From the NCBI GenBank assembly GCA_034509925.1, contig CM067534.1:7783501-7847500 (forward strand): a DNA stretch of 64,000 bases. Direction: 5' to 3'. Shown one piece after another: positions 19,901-35,600 of this stretch. Source of the stretch: Hirudinaria manillensis. Lineage: Eukaryota > Annelida > Clitellata > Hirudinida > Hirudinidae. The notes under the pieces are model-generated. The model was not told the DNA's origin, ran no database searches, and saw nothing but the letters and a program-made list of their open reading frames with translations. Each line of letters begins with the position of its first letter. Within the stretch, counting starts at the first letter, position 1. The translations under genes were made by a program, and so were the position numbers.

Positions 19901-20301
19901 TATTTTAAATATCAATGAAAACATTTCTTAATTATTAATGTACTGATGTACAAATACATGATGTTGAGTCAAACCTTAAATCTGTTGCACATTGTATAAA
20001 TCTCTGATGTGCTTCTTTCTGTAAAGGTTTGTAACCAACTATCCACAGCGTGCGATCCTATAGAATTTAATTAAAAATTTATGTAATTTCATTCAAAATC
20101 AATAAACGTTTTAATTCTTACTCTTCGTTTTGACCAATATTGTTTACTTATGTCATTCAACGTGTCAATTATGTCCTGAGGATCTGTGATCAATTGAAAG
20201 TGGTTAAGGATGTTTACTGGACCAATGCTTAGTTAAATGCCACACAATTTTACTAAAAACTCACTAGGTATGTTAGTCTCCATAGTCTTATTGAAATTCA
20301 T
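16905..20301 (-). CDS. Gene A: unrecognised helical protein with acidic tail, tandem copy 1
   Basis: Eleven exons from the minus strand: 20301-20265, 20183-20122, 20057-19975, 19647-19571, 19466-19390, 19313-19204, 19084-18951, 18502-18378, 18273-18022, 17857-17570, 17066-16905. They close to 468 residues. I do not recognise the family. Reading order: IIDTLNDISKQYWSKRR, then DNTWYREENCKDVSGT, IGSEETIAYLIENGFHCYY, GLSRMVDMAFLQLIENSPEK, KAVLNKLDLANMEF, MGELQTPFYFENLSYFFLY, MDALHTAYLIYDD, AEEEDLYFAVNN, and an acidic end DDSDDSDVDS. It looks all-alpha (HEAT/ARM-like spacing is possible) without signal peptide or membrane segment. Every intron position and phase is shared with gene B, and differences are mostly whole-codon, so both appear under coding constraint. 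Poly(A) signal 16866-16861. ATG 20301 is the only start in the first exon frame; ATG 20283 is an internal alternative. Confidence 0.72.
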
Positions 20302-20953
20302 ACACAATTAAACTCTTAATGATGGTTGATCTCCATTATGAATTCTAACTTGGAAACAGAAGATTTAAATAGATTGTGAATTTTGAAATTTTATTGCTGA
20401 TTGTTTTATGATTTTATATCTTCATATTTTAACTCAAACTCAATCATCATTACACATCTAAGGACATATGCATTTCTATAAGGATTGATATTGTATTGGG
20501 ACCCAGAGTTTTTACATGGTGCCCTTTATGTTTTCTGGGAATTTTATTGATCCCGGGTCAGAATTGGTGATGATCGACCTCCTGTCTTTTCCAAGTCCAT
20601 GGGCCAATGGGCCTTCGACAGAACTTTGATGGGGCACCATAGATTGTTTGGGCAGTGGAAAACATGAGTTAACCCTGAACAATGGAGAAGATGAGAGCAG
20701 CAATGTAAGAATGAAACAACTTATGTATTGACATTTATAATCAGGATTTCAGTTGTTTTAGTCCGTGATATGTGAATATAAACAAATATAAAACACAGCT
20801 AACAACAATAAATGTTCTTGAATTTTTCATGCTAAATAACATTTTATAGAACCCCATGGTGAAGATCAAGTTGACAGTTTAAAACATTGCATTTAATCAA
20901 TTAATGGCATTTATTGTGAGAAAAAATGGGCTTGATTTTATTACTGATATTGG
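20302..20953. other. Gene A upstream region and gene B 3' end
   Basis: Gene B has AATAAA at 20915-20910, about 40 bases beyond its stop, matching the arrangement of gene A. A block at about 20500-20700 resembles the block upstream of gene B at about 25340-25430 (both contain GGGAATTTT followed by a GTCAGAATTGGT or GTCGGAATTGGT core), so the duplicated unit seems to include promoter-side DNA. Confidence 0.45.
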
Positions 20954-24990
<4,037 letters not shown>

Positions 24991-27655
24991 TTAGATTCTT
25001 AATGATGGTTGAACTCCAATATGAGTTCTAACTTGGAAATAGAAGATTTAAATAGAGTTTTAATTTTGGAATTTTATTATACATTGGTTTATGATTTTTT
25101 ATATTCATATTTTAAATGTATTGTCTGTAACTCAGTCCCATCCATCATAAGGACATATGCATTAGTCTATGGGTTCTACATTGCAGCTGCAAAAAACAGA
25201 TGGTTTTTGTGTGGGGAGCCAGAGGTTTAATGAGATCAGATCAGTTAATGACCTGGTCTTCCCTTGTGTATAACCTCACTGGCCCACTCCTTTCCCAAGC
25301 CAAAATCCATTGATCTGGGATAGATTGGTAGACCATCTCCAGCTTGCATGTTTCCCTTTTCGGTATGCTTGCGGGGAATTTTGTGCACCTCTGCCTGGTC
25401 GGAATTGGTAATGAAAGCGTCCGGCGACACCGATGTACCATACGTCGGTCGTGAGGTGTTTAGAGTGTGCCCGGAAGAGGTTGCTTCTAGATGCCGACCC
25501 GAGTCCGCTTCTAATCTGGATTTGCGCAATGCAGGCTCCCTCTCCCGCCCCAAGCCAATCGCGTTGCCCTCAACGGGCCTGCCGATGTCGTTGGTCCAGA
25601 AACATGGAACAGACTGGATCCTGCGGTGACGACAGCACCGCCCTGAAGACTTTTCCATTTAGGGAAAACCACCCACGCTCCCCTCAGTGGCTTTGAAGTT
25701 TACCTGGACATACGCCACTATAATCAACTGAATTATTATTATTATTACTATTACAGATAAGGAAAATTTTGGTTGTTTTAGTCTGTCGTGTAAATATAAA
25801 CAAATATAAAATACGTCTAATAATATTAAATATTTTTTATGCCTTTTGAATTTTCATGCTAGACAACATTTAGATATATTTTGTATTTAATTTCTTGGTG
25901 GAGTTCGTTCTCGTTTGTTTATTTACTTTTGTTATCACCCGGCAGGATCGATTATCCTTTGCAATGGCCTCAATGGAAAATGCTGCAGAATAATTCTTAG
26001 TGCTCGGGCAGCGTAGGGATTGGGATTTTACATGTCAGATGCCGATATTTATAACAGTCGGATTTGTTTGAGAATTTTTAAGGAGAATAACTGGATTTTT
26101 TTATGTTTTAAAATCATGAATTGATGTTTTCGGCACATTAATTTTATTTGTATGGTAGGAAGAATTTTACTTTGTTTACTTTTTCATATTATGGCCATGG
26201 GTTTTTCTTAAATGCTAATTTGATGGCCTGCAGTTCAAAAAGGTTACCCCATAGGAGCTGGAGCTTACAGAGTGGTGATCAAAGTTTTAAGAGGAATGTG
26301 TTTTTGAGTGCATCAAGAGTTGTACTATATGGGGGCTAGGGATTGTTCTTGTTTCATAATTAGGGCTATTTATTATACCAATGATTTTTGGATTTATACC
26401 TTTTTAGGTGTTGGATTAGGGCCCTGTCTGGTATGGTTGCAGGAATTTTGATGTTGGATTTTGTTTTAGACTGTCATGGATCCTTGGTGTAGGGATAGTG
26501 GCACCTTGGTAGGGTGCCTACAGACTTAGAGTACATCAAGTTCTTCAGGTTAGGTTTTGTTACTTGTTGGACCACATTGTATGAGAAAAGTGATTGCAAG
26601 ACCATTGCAAGATTTTAGTTTGTCATGAGACAGTCCTTGCTTTGTTGACTAAGAACATTGTTATGATTTAAGAGCTTTCTTTGTGGTTTCCCATAGTTTA
26701 CTGATAGAATTGGCCATTGTATGGTCAAGATTTTGGTCTGATTAAAGTTTTCATAAGTGGATTTTAATCTAAATGAGTATTCATCTCATTGTGTATTTGT
26801 CTGATGAATTGGAATTTAATAAATTTCTTTATTATAATATGTGTTTAAGACAGTTTGTGGAGAACCAAAGGACAACCTGAGAAAGTAATGGAGTGCTGTT
26901 TTCAAAATGTGAATTCAGTTACATTTTAATGTCAGATATTAGTGTTGATAAATATAAGTTGATAATTTGATGAGAGAATATTTGCATTCATAGGAATCAC
27001 TCACTGAACAAAACTGTCGTCTTTCACGTTGTTACCCAACGCTGCAACAATCATGGCCTAATAGTATCATGAGTTTTTATGAAGTTGATTTTTATTTTTT
27101 GGTTTTGTTGGACATTGTTGGTGAGAAACCCCCTTCGTGGCATTTTAGTTTGCGTACTTGGAGTCTGTATTTGTTGTTCAGAGCTCTTATTTGTTATGTG
27201 TATTTGTATTTTGATTGTTTACGAATTGTTTAATTTATTACTCGAATAAAAATATAGAGTGATTTATGAAATGTTTCGTTTCAGGTGTTAAATGTATTTA
27301 TTAAGTTAAAAATATTAAATTAAACGATGCGGGATTTGGAGCGATTGGAAAATAATTTCAAGCGGGGATAATGATTAAAATAATTTGAAAGTAAATAATT
27401 TATGCTTAATTGAAGTAAAATTCATCCGAGGCGTGCGTTGTGCTACGAACCTGCACTTAGCGAACTGTCGCGTACAGCTATTAAGTGCACTCCGGCTGGT
27501 ACATTGGGATGGTGTAGAACGATGGTTTAATTTACATAAATTTTGATTATTCTGCGGTGTGGGAGTGGATTGTTTTTTGTCATTTTCATTTGTAAGCCCG
27601 TATTTGGTTTCAAAATTAAGGTTCGAGTTCTTACTAACTATAAAAGTCGCTTAAA
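24991..27655. other. Intergenic between gene B and M3; possible old repeat at 25340-25690
   Basis: A GC-rich block at about 25340-25690 contrasts with AT-rich flanks and has a partial relative at 20500-20700. It may be part of a transposable-element remnant. The region 25700-27650 contains no gene I can support. The last 250 bases (27400-27650) are GC-richer near 27430-27530 and probably include the M3 promoter. Confidence 0.4.
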
Positions 27656-30600
27656 ATGGATAAAATAGTTTGCCTTACAAATGCGTTCGATTCAAAATAT
27701 TATTGCTCTTATAAATACTGCAAGGAGGGATTTAAAACACTTCATGAAGTTAATTACCACGAATTTATCTACGGGCACAGTAAGTTTTGAAATATATTAA
27801 GTTAAATTATACTTCTGTAAAAATAAACTATTTATTATAATCGAACTATTTTATTAATAGGTTCTATTTTTAAACAATTCTGCATTACTTGTTTGACATT
27901 CTACAGGAGATGCTGAGCACGGAGAGTGGCTATGCCAACTTTGCGATGCAAAGAACGAAACTGCGAGATTTCTGACTAAGCTACAGGCTATGAACCACCT
28001 TCGCTTCACTCACAAGCTTGACACCAATGAAAAGATTTCATCCAAGAAGCCAAAATTCACGACACAAGATGTTGACGTGAGAGTCAAAGCCACTGGCATC
28101 GATTTCGGAAGGACTAATTCCAGTATTTCCATCATGAGGGGTAACGGCCCTACCATCATTGAAGTTGATGGTGAAAGAACAATCCCATCAGCTGTGGCAT
28201 TCGCAAAAGATGAGGTTCTTTTAGGTAAAGAGGCAAAAAGGCAGCTTCTTGAAAACTTCAAAAGTACGTTATGTGCAAGCAAGATGTTGATTGGCACAAA
28301 ATATGAGGATGCTGAAATGCATAAACTCAGGTTTGTGTTCATTTGTTCATGATACTAGGAGATTAATAGGAAAGAAATATGACGATGCTGAAGTTTTTCA
28401 GGATAAGTTAGCAATTAGGCTTTAGTTGTAGATCTTTACTAGGGTTAGGACTAATAATTTGGATGAGAATCCTGTGAATGGATTATGATTTTCAATCATC
28501 CTTTATGGAACTGATATGTTCTGAGCCACAAACTTGACATACAATCAAACATCCAAATTTCAGAAAGAATCTGTCTTATGCCATCGTGAAGGCATCAAAT
28601 GGAGATGCTTGGGTCCAAGCTCAAGGTGTGACATACTCCCCTGCCAAGATTGCTTCTTTGATTCTCAAAATGCTGAAGACATCAGCAGGTTTGTGAATAT
28701 CGTATTAATTTTAATATTATAATCTTACGATGCATTTCCTTAAATTTCTTTCTTGTTTTTTTTAATTCTAGAAGAAATCCTGCACCAACCAATAGAAAAA
28801 GCTCTAATTAGTGTTCCTGCATACTTCAATGGTCATCAGAAAGAGGTCACTTTGCATGCTTTGAATACCAAATGCAAGCAGTATCAAAAGATGCTTGTTG
28901 TTTTGTCAGGCCACCAAGAAAGCAGGTCAATATGCAGGTTTGAACGTCGTTGGAGTCATCGATGATCCCATTGCTGCAGCCCTATCTTATGGTCTCAACC
29001 TGGAGGATGGCATGTTAGTTAGATTGTTGTCGTGAACTTTTTTTGTGGCCTGAGAGTCTTAGAGGGTTTTATTGATTAATCTAACTTAATAAATAAAGTT
29101 TACAACTAAAGCTAAACGAATCTCATAAATAACTCTAAATTTGATTTAATTATTAACTCTTTTAATATCAATAAATTGGTGACTCCATTGATCATTTCAA
29201 TAGAGTTGCAGTCTGCGACTTTGGAACAGTTTTCGAAGTAACGATCCTGGATGTCAAAGATGGTCGCTTTAAGATCAGAGCAACAAGCAGTGACATTCAT
29301 CTCGGAGGAGAGAGCTTCGACGAAGCCCTGCTTGACTTTCTTGTTGACATGATCAAGAAGGAGGTTGAACCTTGACCTTTCTTAAAGGGTTTTTTCTTAA
29401 TGAATATTTTTGGTAATCACCTCAAATGGAATTAAATAGATTGTTTTTCACAGAACTTATTCTCTTATCTAGGCCAGTAGCCTAATAAAATCATGAGTTG
29501 TAGTTAATATTTTTAATCAAGGTGACCGTTGACTTTTATTGAAGAGTTATTTTCGTATGGATTCAGAATGAAATGCTTACAGTCAAAATTATTTTTCTTT
29601 TCTACTAGGCTACTAGTATTAGAATCATCGTTTTTTTTTTATTAATTTCTAAAATTTCAGCACGGAGTCGACGTCTCTAAAGATCCTGAAGCCATCTCGA
29701 GACTGAGGGAAGCCTCGGAGAAGGCCAAGATCGATCTCTCCGGAGCGGACTCTCACGACATGATGCTGCCGTTCCTCTTCATGGCCAACGGAAGCCCTGT
29801 GATCTTTCGCCATACCATTTCCAGGTCAGAATACGAGAGACTCGTCGATCCTCTCATCAAGAAAACCGTCTTCCTCTGCGAGAATTTGATCGGAGACATG
29901 GAGATCAGCGACATTCACAACATTCTCTTAGTTGGCGGGATGGCAAAGATGCCAAAGGTTGCTACCCTTTTTGGAAATTTGAAAAAATCGATTGAAAACA
30001 TGGTCATGTTCGTGGATGGTTATGTTGAACTCGTTGGGTAATTCTAATTGGATTATATTTCGTCGGTGCAGATCCAGCAAATGGTCAGATCAATCTTCGA
30101 TAGGGAGCCGAACCTCAGCGAAAATCCGGAGTTGTGCATAAGTTTGGGAGCGGCCATACAGGTTAGGCCGGATGTCATCTTTAATTAAATTAACTTTTAA
30201 TTCAAAAAACAACTGAATGAAATGATATAATTCTGTTACAGGCCAATATCTTGTTCAATTCGGTCGCAGATCCTGATTCACTTCATGTCGTACCCCTCTC
30301 TCTTGGCATCGCGACTTTCGGAGGAGTCTTCAAAAAGTGTATCAACAGGAATACCACTATTCCAAGCAGGGGAAGCCAGGTTGAACATTGTGTTTTTTTG
30401 ATTGCAATAGTTAATTTAAACAGATCCTTGCTTATGTCAACCAACTCGAATTCATTCCAGGTCTGTTCAACGGAATATGATGGTCAGACTAAGATCGTAC
30501 TAAAGTTGTACGAAGGCGAAAGAATGATGGCAGCTGACAACACATTCCTCAAGGACTTCCAGTTGGTCGGTATAAATGTCTTATTATAATTGGATACGTA

Positions 30601-31744
30601 ATATTTTAATACGTCGGGATATTCCTCATCTTCATTCATCATCAGATTGGAATTCCACCTGCTCCATGGGGTGTGCCGCAGATCGAAGTCACCTTTAACG
30701 TGGTTGCCGAAGGCGAAGCCAAGGTCACTGCACGAGATAAGGGGACTGGAAAGGAGTGGCAGAGTACGTTTGATTAACCTCTTATTACGAATGGAATGGT
30801 TTAATTAATATTCCTAATATTTGCATTCCAGCTTCGGTCAAATTCAGAAAGTCAAGTGACATCAATCAAAACCGGATACAAGACATCGTAAATGCCGCTG
30901 CACTACATGAGGAGGATGATGAAGCCAGGAAGGTAGGTCCACTTGATAATTAAACTATTTATTAATAATAATTGTTTCAATAATTATTTAAAATGGTTTG
31001 GCCAATTCATTTATATAAGGCATTAACTGGGAAGGTTTGCTTTCAATGATGCCTTGTCATTTAGGATCTCGTCGTTGAGGTGAAGACCGTGCTTTCCGAC
31101 ATAGATTCCGAGATGGAAAAATGCAAGGGCCTTTCTACAGAAGAGGTGAGCAAATTTGAAGTGTTTTTGTTCTGGATGTGTCGAGACTTGCTTTGATTTC
31201 TGTGATTTTAAAACTATTAAATGCTGATGTTGTTGAAATGATTTCGTGAATCGACTCAGAGCTTCATACACTGTTGCAGACCGACCGGTTGAAGGAAGAA
31301 ATCACGAGGATCGACGAGATGCTGAACGACGCATACGAAACTGCTGAAAACGTCAGGAATGCCACGGCAGACTTCCAAAAATCTACCTCCCTTCTAATTC
31401 AGTCAGCTCAGAAAAGGTATCTTCATGTCTTTGCATATGTAGGACGATGAGCTAATCAATGAACACAGTGTAGATTGTATGATAAACAGATAAATGACGG
31501 GCAAGACATTTCACGGGCATAAGTCTTATTGATCTCACGTAGATTTCCAGAGTCAGAAAATAGGGTTAGTTTAAGGGTCTGATTGGAACAGGTCCTCAAA
31601 GATCCCTGCTTATGGGCTGCTCAATTGGCTAAGGCCTGTCAATTGTCCAGCAATTGATTGGATGCATGACGTTTGCCTTGTGTTTTCAGATGGCTGCCTA
31701 GAAAGAAGTTGAAGGACCTGGGTAAGATAAGGGCCAGGAGATAA
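27656..31744 (+). CDS. M3: chimeric C2H2 zinc-finger / degenerate mortalin (HSP70-like) protein
   Basis: Fifteen exons: 27656-27779, 27907-28330, 28564-28688, 28772-28845, 28910-29013, 29204-29363, 29661-29957, 30072-30161, 30242-30379, 30461-30565, 30646-30763, 30832-30932, 31065-31145, 31280-31416, 31690-31744. The frame is open for 710 codons. Instead of a mitochondrial leader, exons 1-2 encode two zinc-finger-like motifs. The first is canonical (C-X4-C-X12-H-X5-H in [12 protein letters not shown]...); the second is spaced C-X2-C-X17-H-X4-H (WLCQLC...NHLRFTH). The same second exon runs on into HSP70. ATPase motifs are altered: [25 protein letters not shown], and [10 protein letters not shown] where DLGGGTFD should be. 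The substrate-binding part is better kept ([29 protein letters not shown]). A frame change near 31400 gives a basic end ([17 protein letters not shown]). It is probably not mitochondrial; nuclear is an inference. A decaying gene remains possible. Confidence 0.78.
28357..28408 (+). pseudogene. Relic second copy of a mortalin exon end inside M3 intron 2
   Basis: The intron after 28330 contains GAGATTAATAGGAAAGAAAT and continues through GACGATGCTGAAGTT to AGTTAGCAATTAG. This aligns with the end of M2 exon 3 and its donor (12605-12660), which encode [16 protein letters not shown]. The exon used by M3 just upstream resembles M1 instead. The relic therefore marks the point where M1-like and M2-like sequence were joined. 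It has no usable donor and is probably spliced out with the intron. Confidence 0.75.
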
Positions 31745-32682
31745 AGCATCACCATGATGCTAATAACTGATCAAAACTAAATTTGGCAGCTTAATAGGTA
31801 ATTGGCCATTTACGCTTTTTTGTTGTTGAAATACTCTGAAACGCTTTTTGTTTCCAATGATGAGTCATTTATTTGTACTGCACAATGTTCGCGAGAGCCG
31901 GACGGTCGCAGCATTTGTTTTTGTGATTCCATTATCAAAAGTGCCGAGAATCTTTTTTGAGCGGACGTTTCTGATTTTTTAAACGCTCGGATCAAAAACA
32001 CTTAAATTTCTAATGGGTCTCTTGTTTTGAAATTACACATTACGAACGTCACAAACAATTGGTCAGAAAAATATCAATGCAGCCTGGAGGGAGGTGACTT
32101 TTCCAGAGTCTGGAGGATGCAAGTCGTTACTTGCCCTAGACTCAGACGAGGCAGGTTCCGTGCATCAACTTGAAAGCCATTTCCACGGCATCTTGTCGGG
32201 CGGAATCATGGAAGCAGACGTAAAATTCCGAGTCGTTTTCGCGGCCGGTTTTCGTCTTCCTCCTGTCGGGTTTCGTTTGTTCGTGGGTTGAGTTTTGGAA
32301 AAAGGGATGAGAACAAAAAGAGAACTTGTAATTCTTAAAATACTTGGATTACGTTGCAGGGAATATATTTTACTAATTTGGGGAGGAAGACAATTATTGA
32401 CCAGACCAATTATTTACGTTTTGTCTGAGGGTTGGTCGTTAATTTATTATTTAATGTTCAAAATAACAGATTCAAACAATGATGCCTCCCTCTGTTTAAC
32501 CATCAAATTCAATTAGATGGTTCATAATCTTAAAATACGATAATACTCAATAATACAATACGATAATACTTACTAATAATATACAATAATACATAATAAT
32601 ACAATACCATAACACTTAATAATACAATACCATAATGCTTAATAATGCTATACGATAATACTTGATACGATCTAGAAGTTTG
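31745..32682. other. Intergenic between convergent M3 and INTU, with a degenerate AT-rich tandem repeat
   Basis: At about 32530-32665 a loose tandem repeat with units like AATACAATACCATAATACTT fills the space. A GC-rich patch at 32090-32290 shows no supported gene. TTTATT at 32443-32448 could be the INTU poly(A) signal on the minus strand. Confidence 0.4.
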
Positions 32683-35600
32683 TTACTTTACTGACCCGAC
32701 CACCCAGTAATCCATCTGCTGTTCCGCATCTTCGGCAGAGCCTCTGAAGTTGAACCTGTTGCACCTGAAGAGGATGCCGTGCTCAAGGACTGCATCTCCG
32801 AACTGATTCTTTAAAGCAATTCGAATGAACAAACACGTGAGAACATATTTCAGGCGTTATTCAAAAGCCTGCGACAAACTGAGCTTAAAAAAAGCGTTTC
32901 TAGTGTTTCACGTAGTTTGTTATTAATTATTTTATTTATTTATTTATTAATTAGTTATAGTTAGTTTATTGGCAGAATAGCAGATCTCTATTCTTATAAT
33001 TGCTAATTGATGGTCAATATGCAATTGAATCCAGACCGGTGATAGAGCGAAGAATTCTTGAATGAGTAGGCAGCTTTCGTTGAACTTCTGCATGACCTCC
33101 GACTGGGTCAGAGATGCCTGGGACATGACCTGCTGTTGTGACGGTGCGACGATGATGCCTCTTGAGGCATCGACGAAAGCGTAGTTGAACACGGTGCTGT
33201 TGTTGCCGCTGTTGATCCTGTTCATTGAACAGTGCTTTGAAAGTATGGACGTTTAAATTGTTCCAGGTTGTAATGAATGCTTGTCTGGAAACACGGCCGC
33301 GTTTTTGAAAAGCCAGAGTAAAAATTAAAGCAGAGCTGATGGTTTTCAGCTGGAATAAAATAATTCCAGGGCCCTAATCCTAACTGGGCAAATTAAATTC
33401 AGCGCTTTCGAGACATTAACGATGATTAATGCATTAATCAATGAAATCATCATTTGATAATTACTTGACGTAGGGTGACCTGATGGAGGGCGGGGGTTGA
33501 GAATAAGATTTTAAAAAGTCAGAGATTTTGTTGAGCTGAAGTTTCTGAAAAAAAAACATCAGCAAATCATCATGCAATTAAATAAATAAATAAATAAATT
33601 TTAATTAAGCAGTCAAGAGAAGGACAGCTAGTTACCGTTGAAGAGGTTTTGTGAATGTTTTCCATGGATGACTGTCGAGTTGGAAAGTCATTTTGACTCC
33701 AGATGTCATCGATGTCTCTCTCGTCATCAAACTCCTCCTCTATGAATCTCTCGTTCTCCTCAAATTGGTTCCTCAAGTACAGATTGCTATCTGATAGAGT
33801 GAGAAATAATGTGAAACTAATCTGATCAAATCTTTATTTATTTTTTAAATTAAAAATTGTATATTTAAAAAAAACATTTGGGAAAAATATTGAATCAATA
33901 TTATTATATTGAATAACAACCCGAAAGTTGTCTGGACAAAGGGCCTCTTGAATTACTGAGGTCAGATTGAGACGAACCAATATTTTGACTCGAGGGGAGG
34001 ACAGCCTTCTGTTCATCTTTGTTCCTCTTGAAAAGCTTTTTAAATTTGTCTGTGATCTTCTCCACGACTTTTGACTTTGGTTTCGTCAGAAACCATTCGA
34101 CATTGGAAATACATGGCCTTCCATTCTTGATGATGCTGCATGGCAGTTGTGGTGTTTTTATGATTTTAAAACAGAGTAAATCAGCATTATGAGTTTGAAA
34201 AATGGCTTGAGAATTTTACATTTTGTAAGTTTTATTTTTATTTATTTAACAAGTCAGTAAATTAAAAGAGCAGGCTTCAACATAATATTTTAAGAATTTT
34301 ATTTCAATGCATTTTGACATTCACCAAATGAATTACAATCGTTCAGCAATTCCGCACTCGAGGCAACTTCAAAACAAAACAAAGTTTCAAGAAATTAAAA
34401 GAAATTCGACTCACAAATCATCCAACAATTCCATCAGGCCTGCAATGGCCATTTGAGCCAATGTGAACTTTAACCTGTTGAGGAGGAAGAGGTCAGCGTA
34501 AGGAACCTGCCCGACGAGGTCGGACGACCTTTCATCGCAGCTGAGAAGGACAACCAGTACAGAGTTGTCCTGAGCAAAAAAGAGCACCGAATACAGTCTT
34601 AGCCGATAACTTTTAACCAATTCAGTCAACTAATTAACAACTTATTAATAACCAATTTATTGACTTCATCTCCGACTACGGATGAACCTGCATATTCACC
34701 ACTGTTAATAATACCTACAATTATACCAACATTTTTGATCTCATTCACCAATGAAGGTCGCAACTCATCAGTCAGTTTCATCAACTAACCCAGCAAACCC
34801 TACACGGACCCATTTCTAGACCCTATCAACCAGACCTGCTCACTTACTCACTCACTTGCTCAACCACTCATCACCTTCCCAATTCTTATCTGAGCCCTTC
34901 CAACCCAACACTCCCTTTGGGTATTCATGACTAACACAGAAAAACTAAGACGCTAAGTCCGAAAAAAGCCAGATCCAGCAATGCCTAAACATTCACATCG
35001 GGAATGTGTCACCAAAACTATCAATCATTCGCCAATATCCAGTTACCACCAGCAAACCCCCATTTTGAACACTCATCCCAACCCCAACATTTACAGAGAC
35101 AATCAACTAATGCATGTTTTCAGTACCAAAACCAAAAAAACAAGACGGAGCAGAAAGCAAACAAGTAAAATTCCATTGGAAACAAAACAAACTGCCATCT
35201 CTGGAGATGAATCGACTCTTAAATTTAAAAAATAACATTTCATGCTTTTCGTGACAAAGGATGAGCAGCAAAGGTTCAGAAAGAAAAAAAAAAGGCGCTG
35301 AAATCAATCAAAATTCCAACGGTCTGCATTTTGAGAAAATCCATCGGTCAGTCTGAGAACAACTGCCATCGATAGAACGACGACTACGACGGCTTCACAA
35401 GAACGTCTTGACTCGACAAAGGACTGCATAGTACAGCTTGGTCAAGTCGGCCTTCGAGGTCTTGTCTATGCCTCTTTCGGCCGTCAGCTTATCGAAGAAG
35501 TCCTTGTCACCGGTCACGATCTCCTTCAGGTTCGTCAGAGTCGGCACCTCTCCGCTCTCGATGAAGTCGCCGAAGAGCTCCTTCAGTCTCTCGACGTGCT

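Noticed and set aside
25245..25658. A 137-codon minus-strand frame in the GC-rich block upstream of gene B.
   Set aside because: No splice partners, no recognisable motif, and overlapping frames on both strands are equally open, as expected of GC-rich non-coding DNA.
27656..31744. M3 as a processed pseudogene.
   Set aside because: It keeps all ancestral introns with working splice signals and an open frame, so it is not a retrocopy. Early non-processed decay cannot be excluded.
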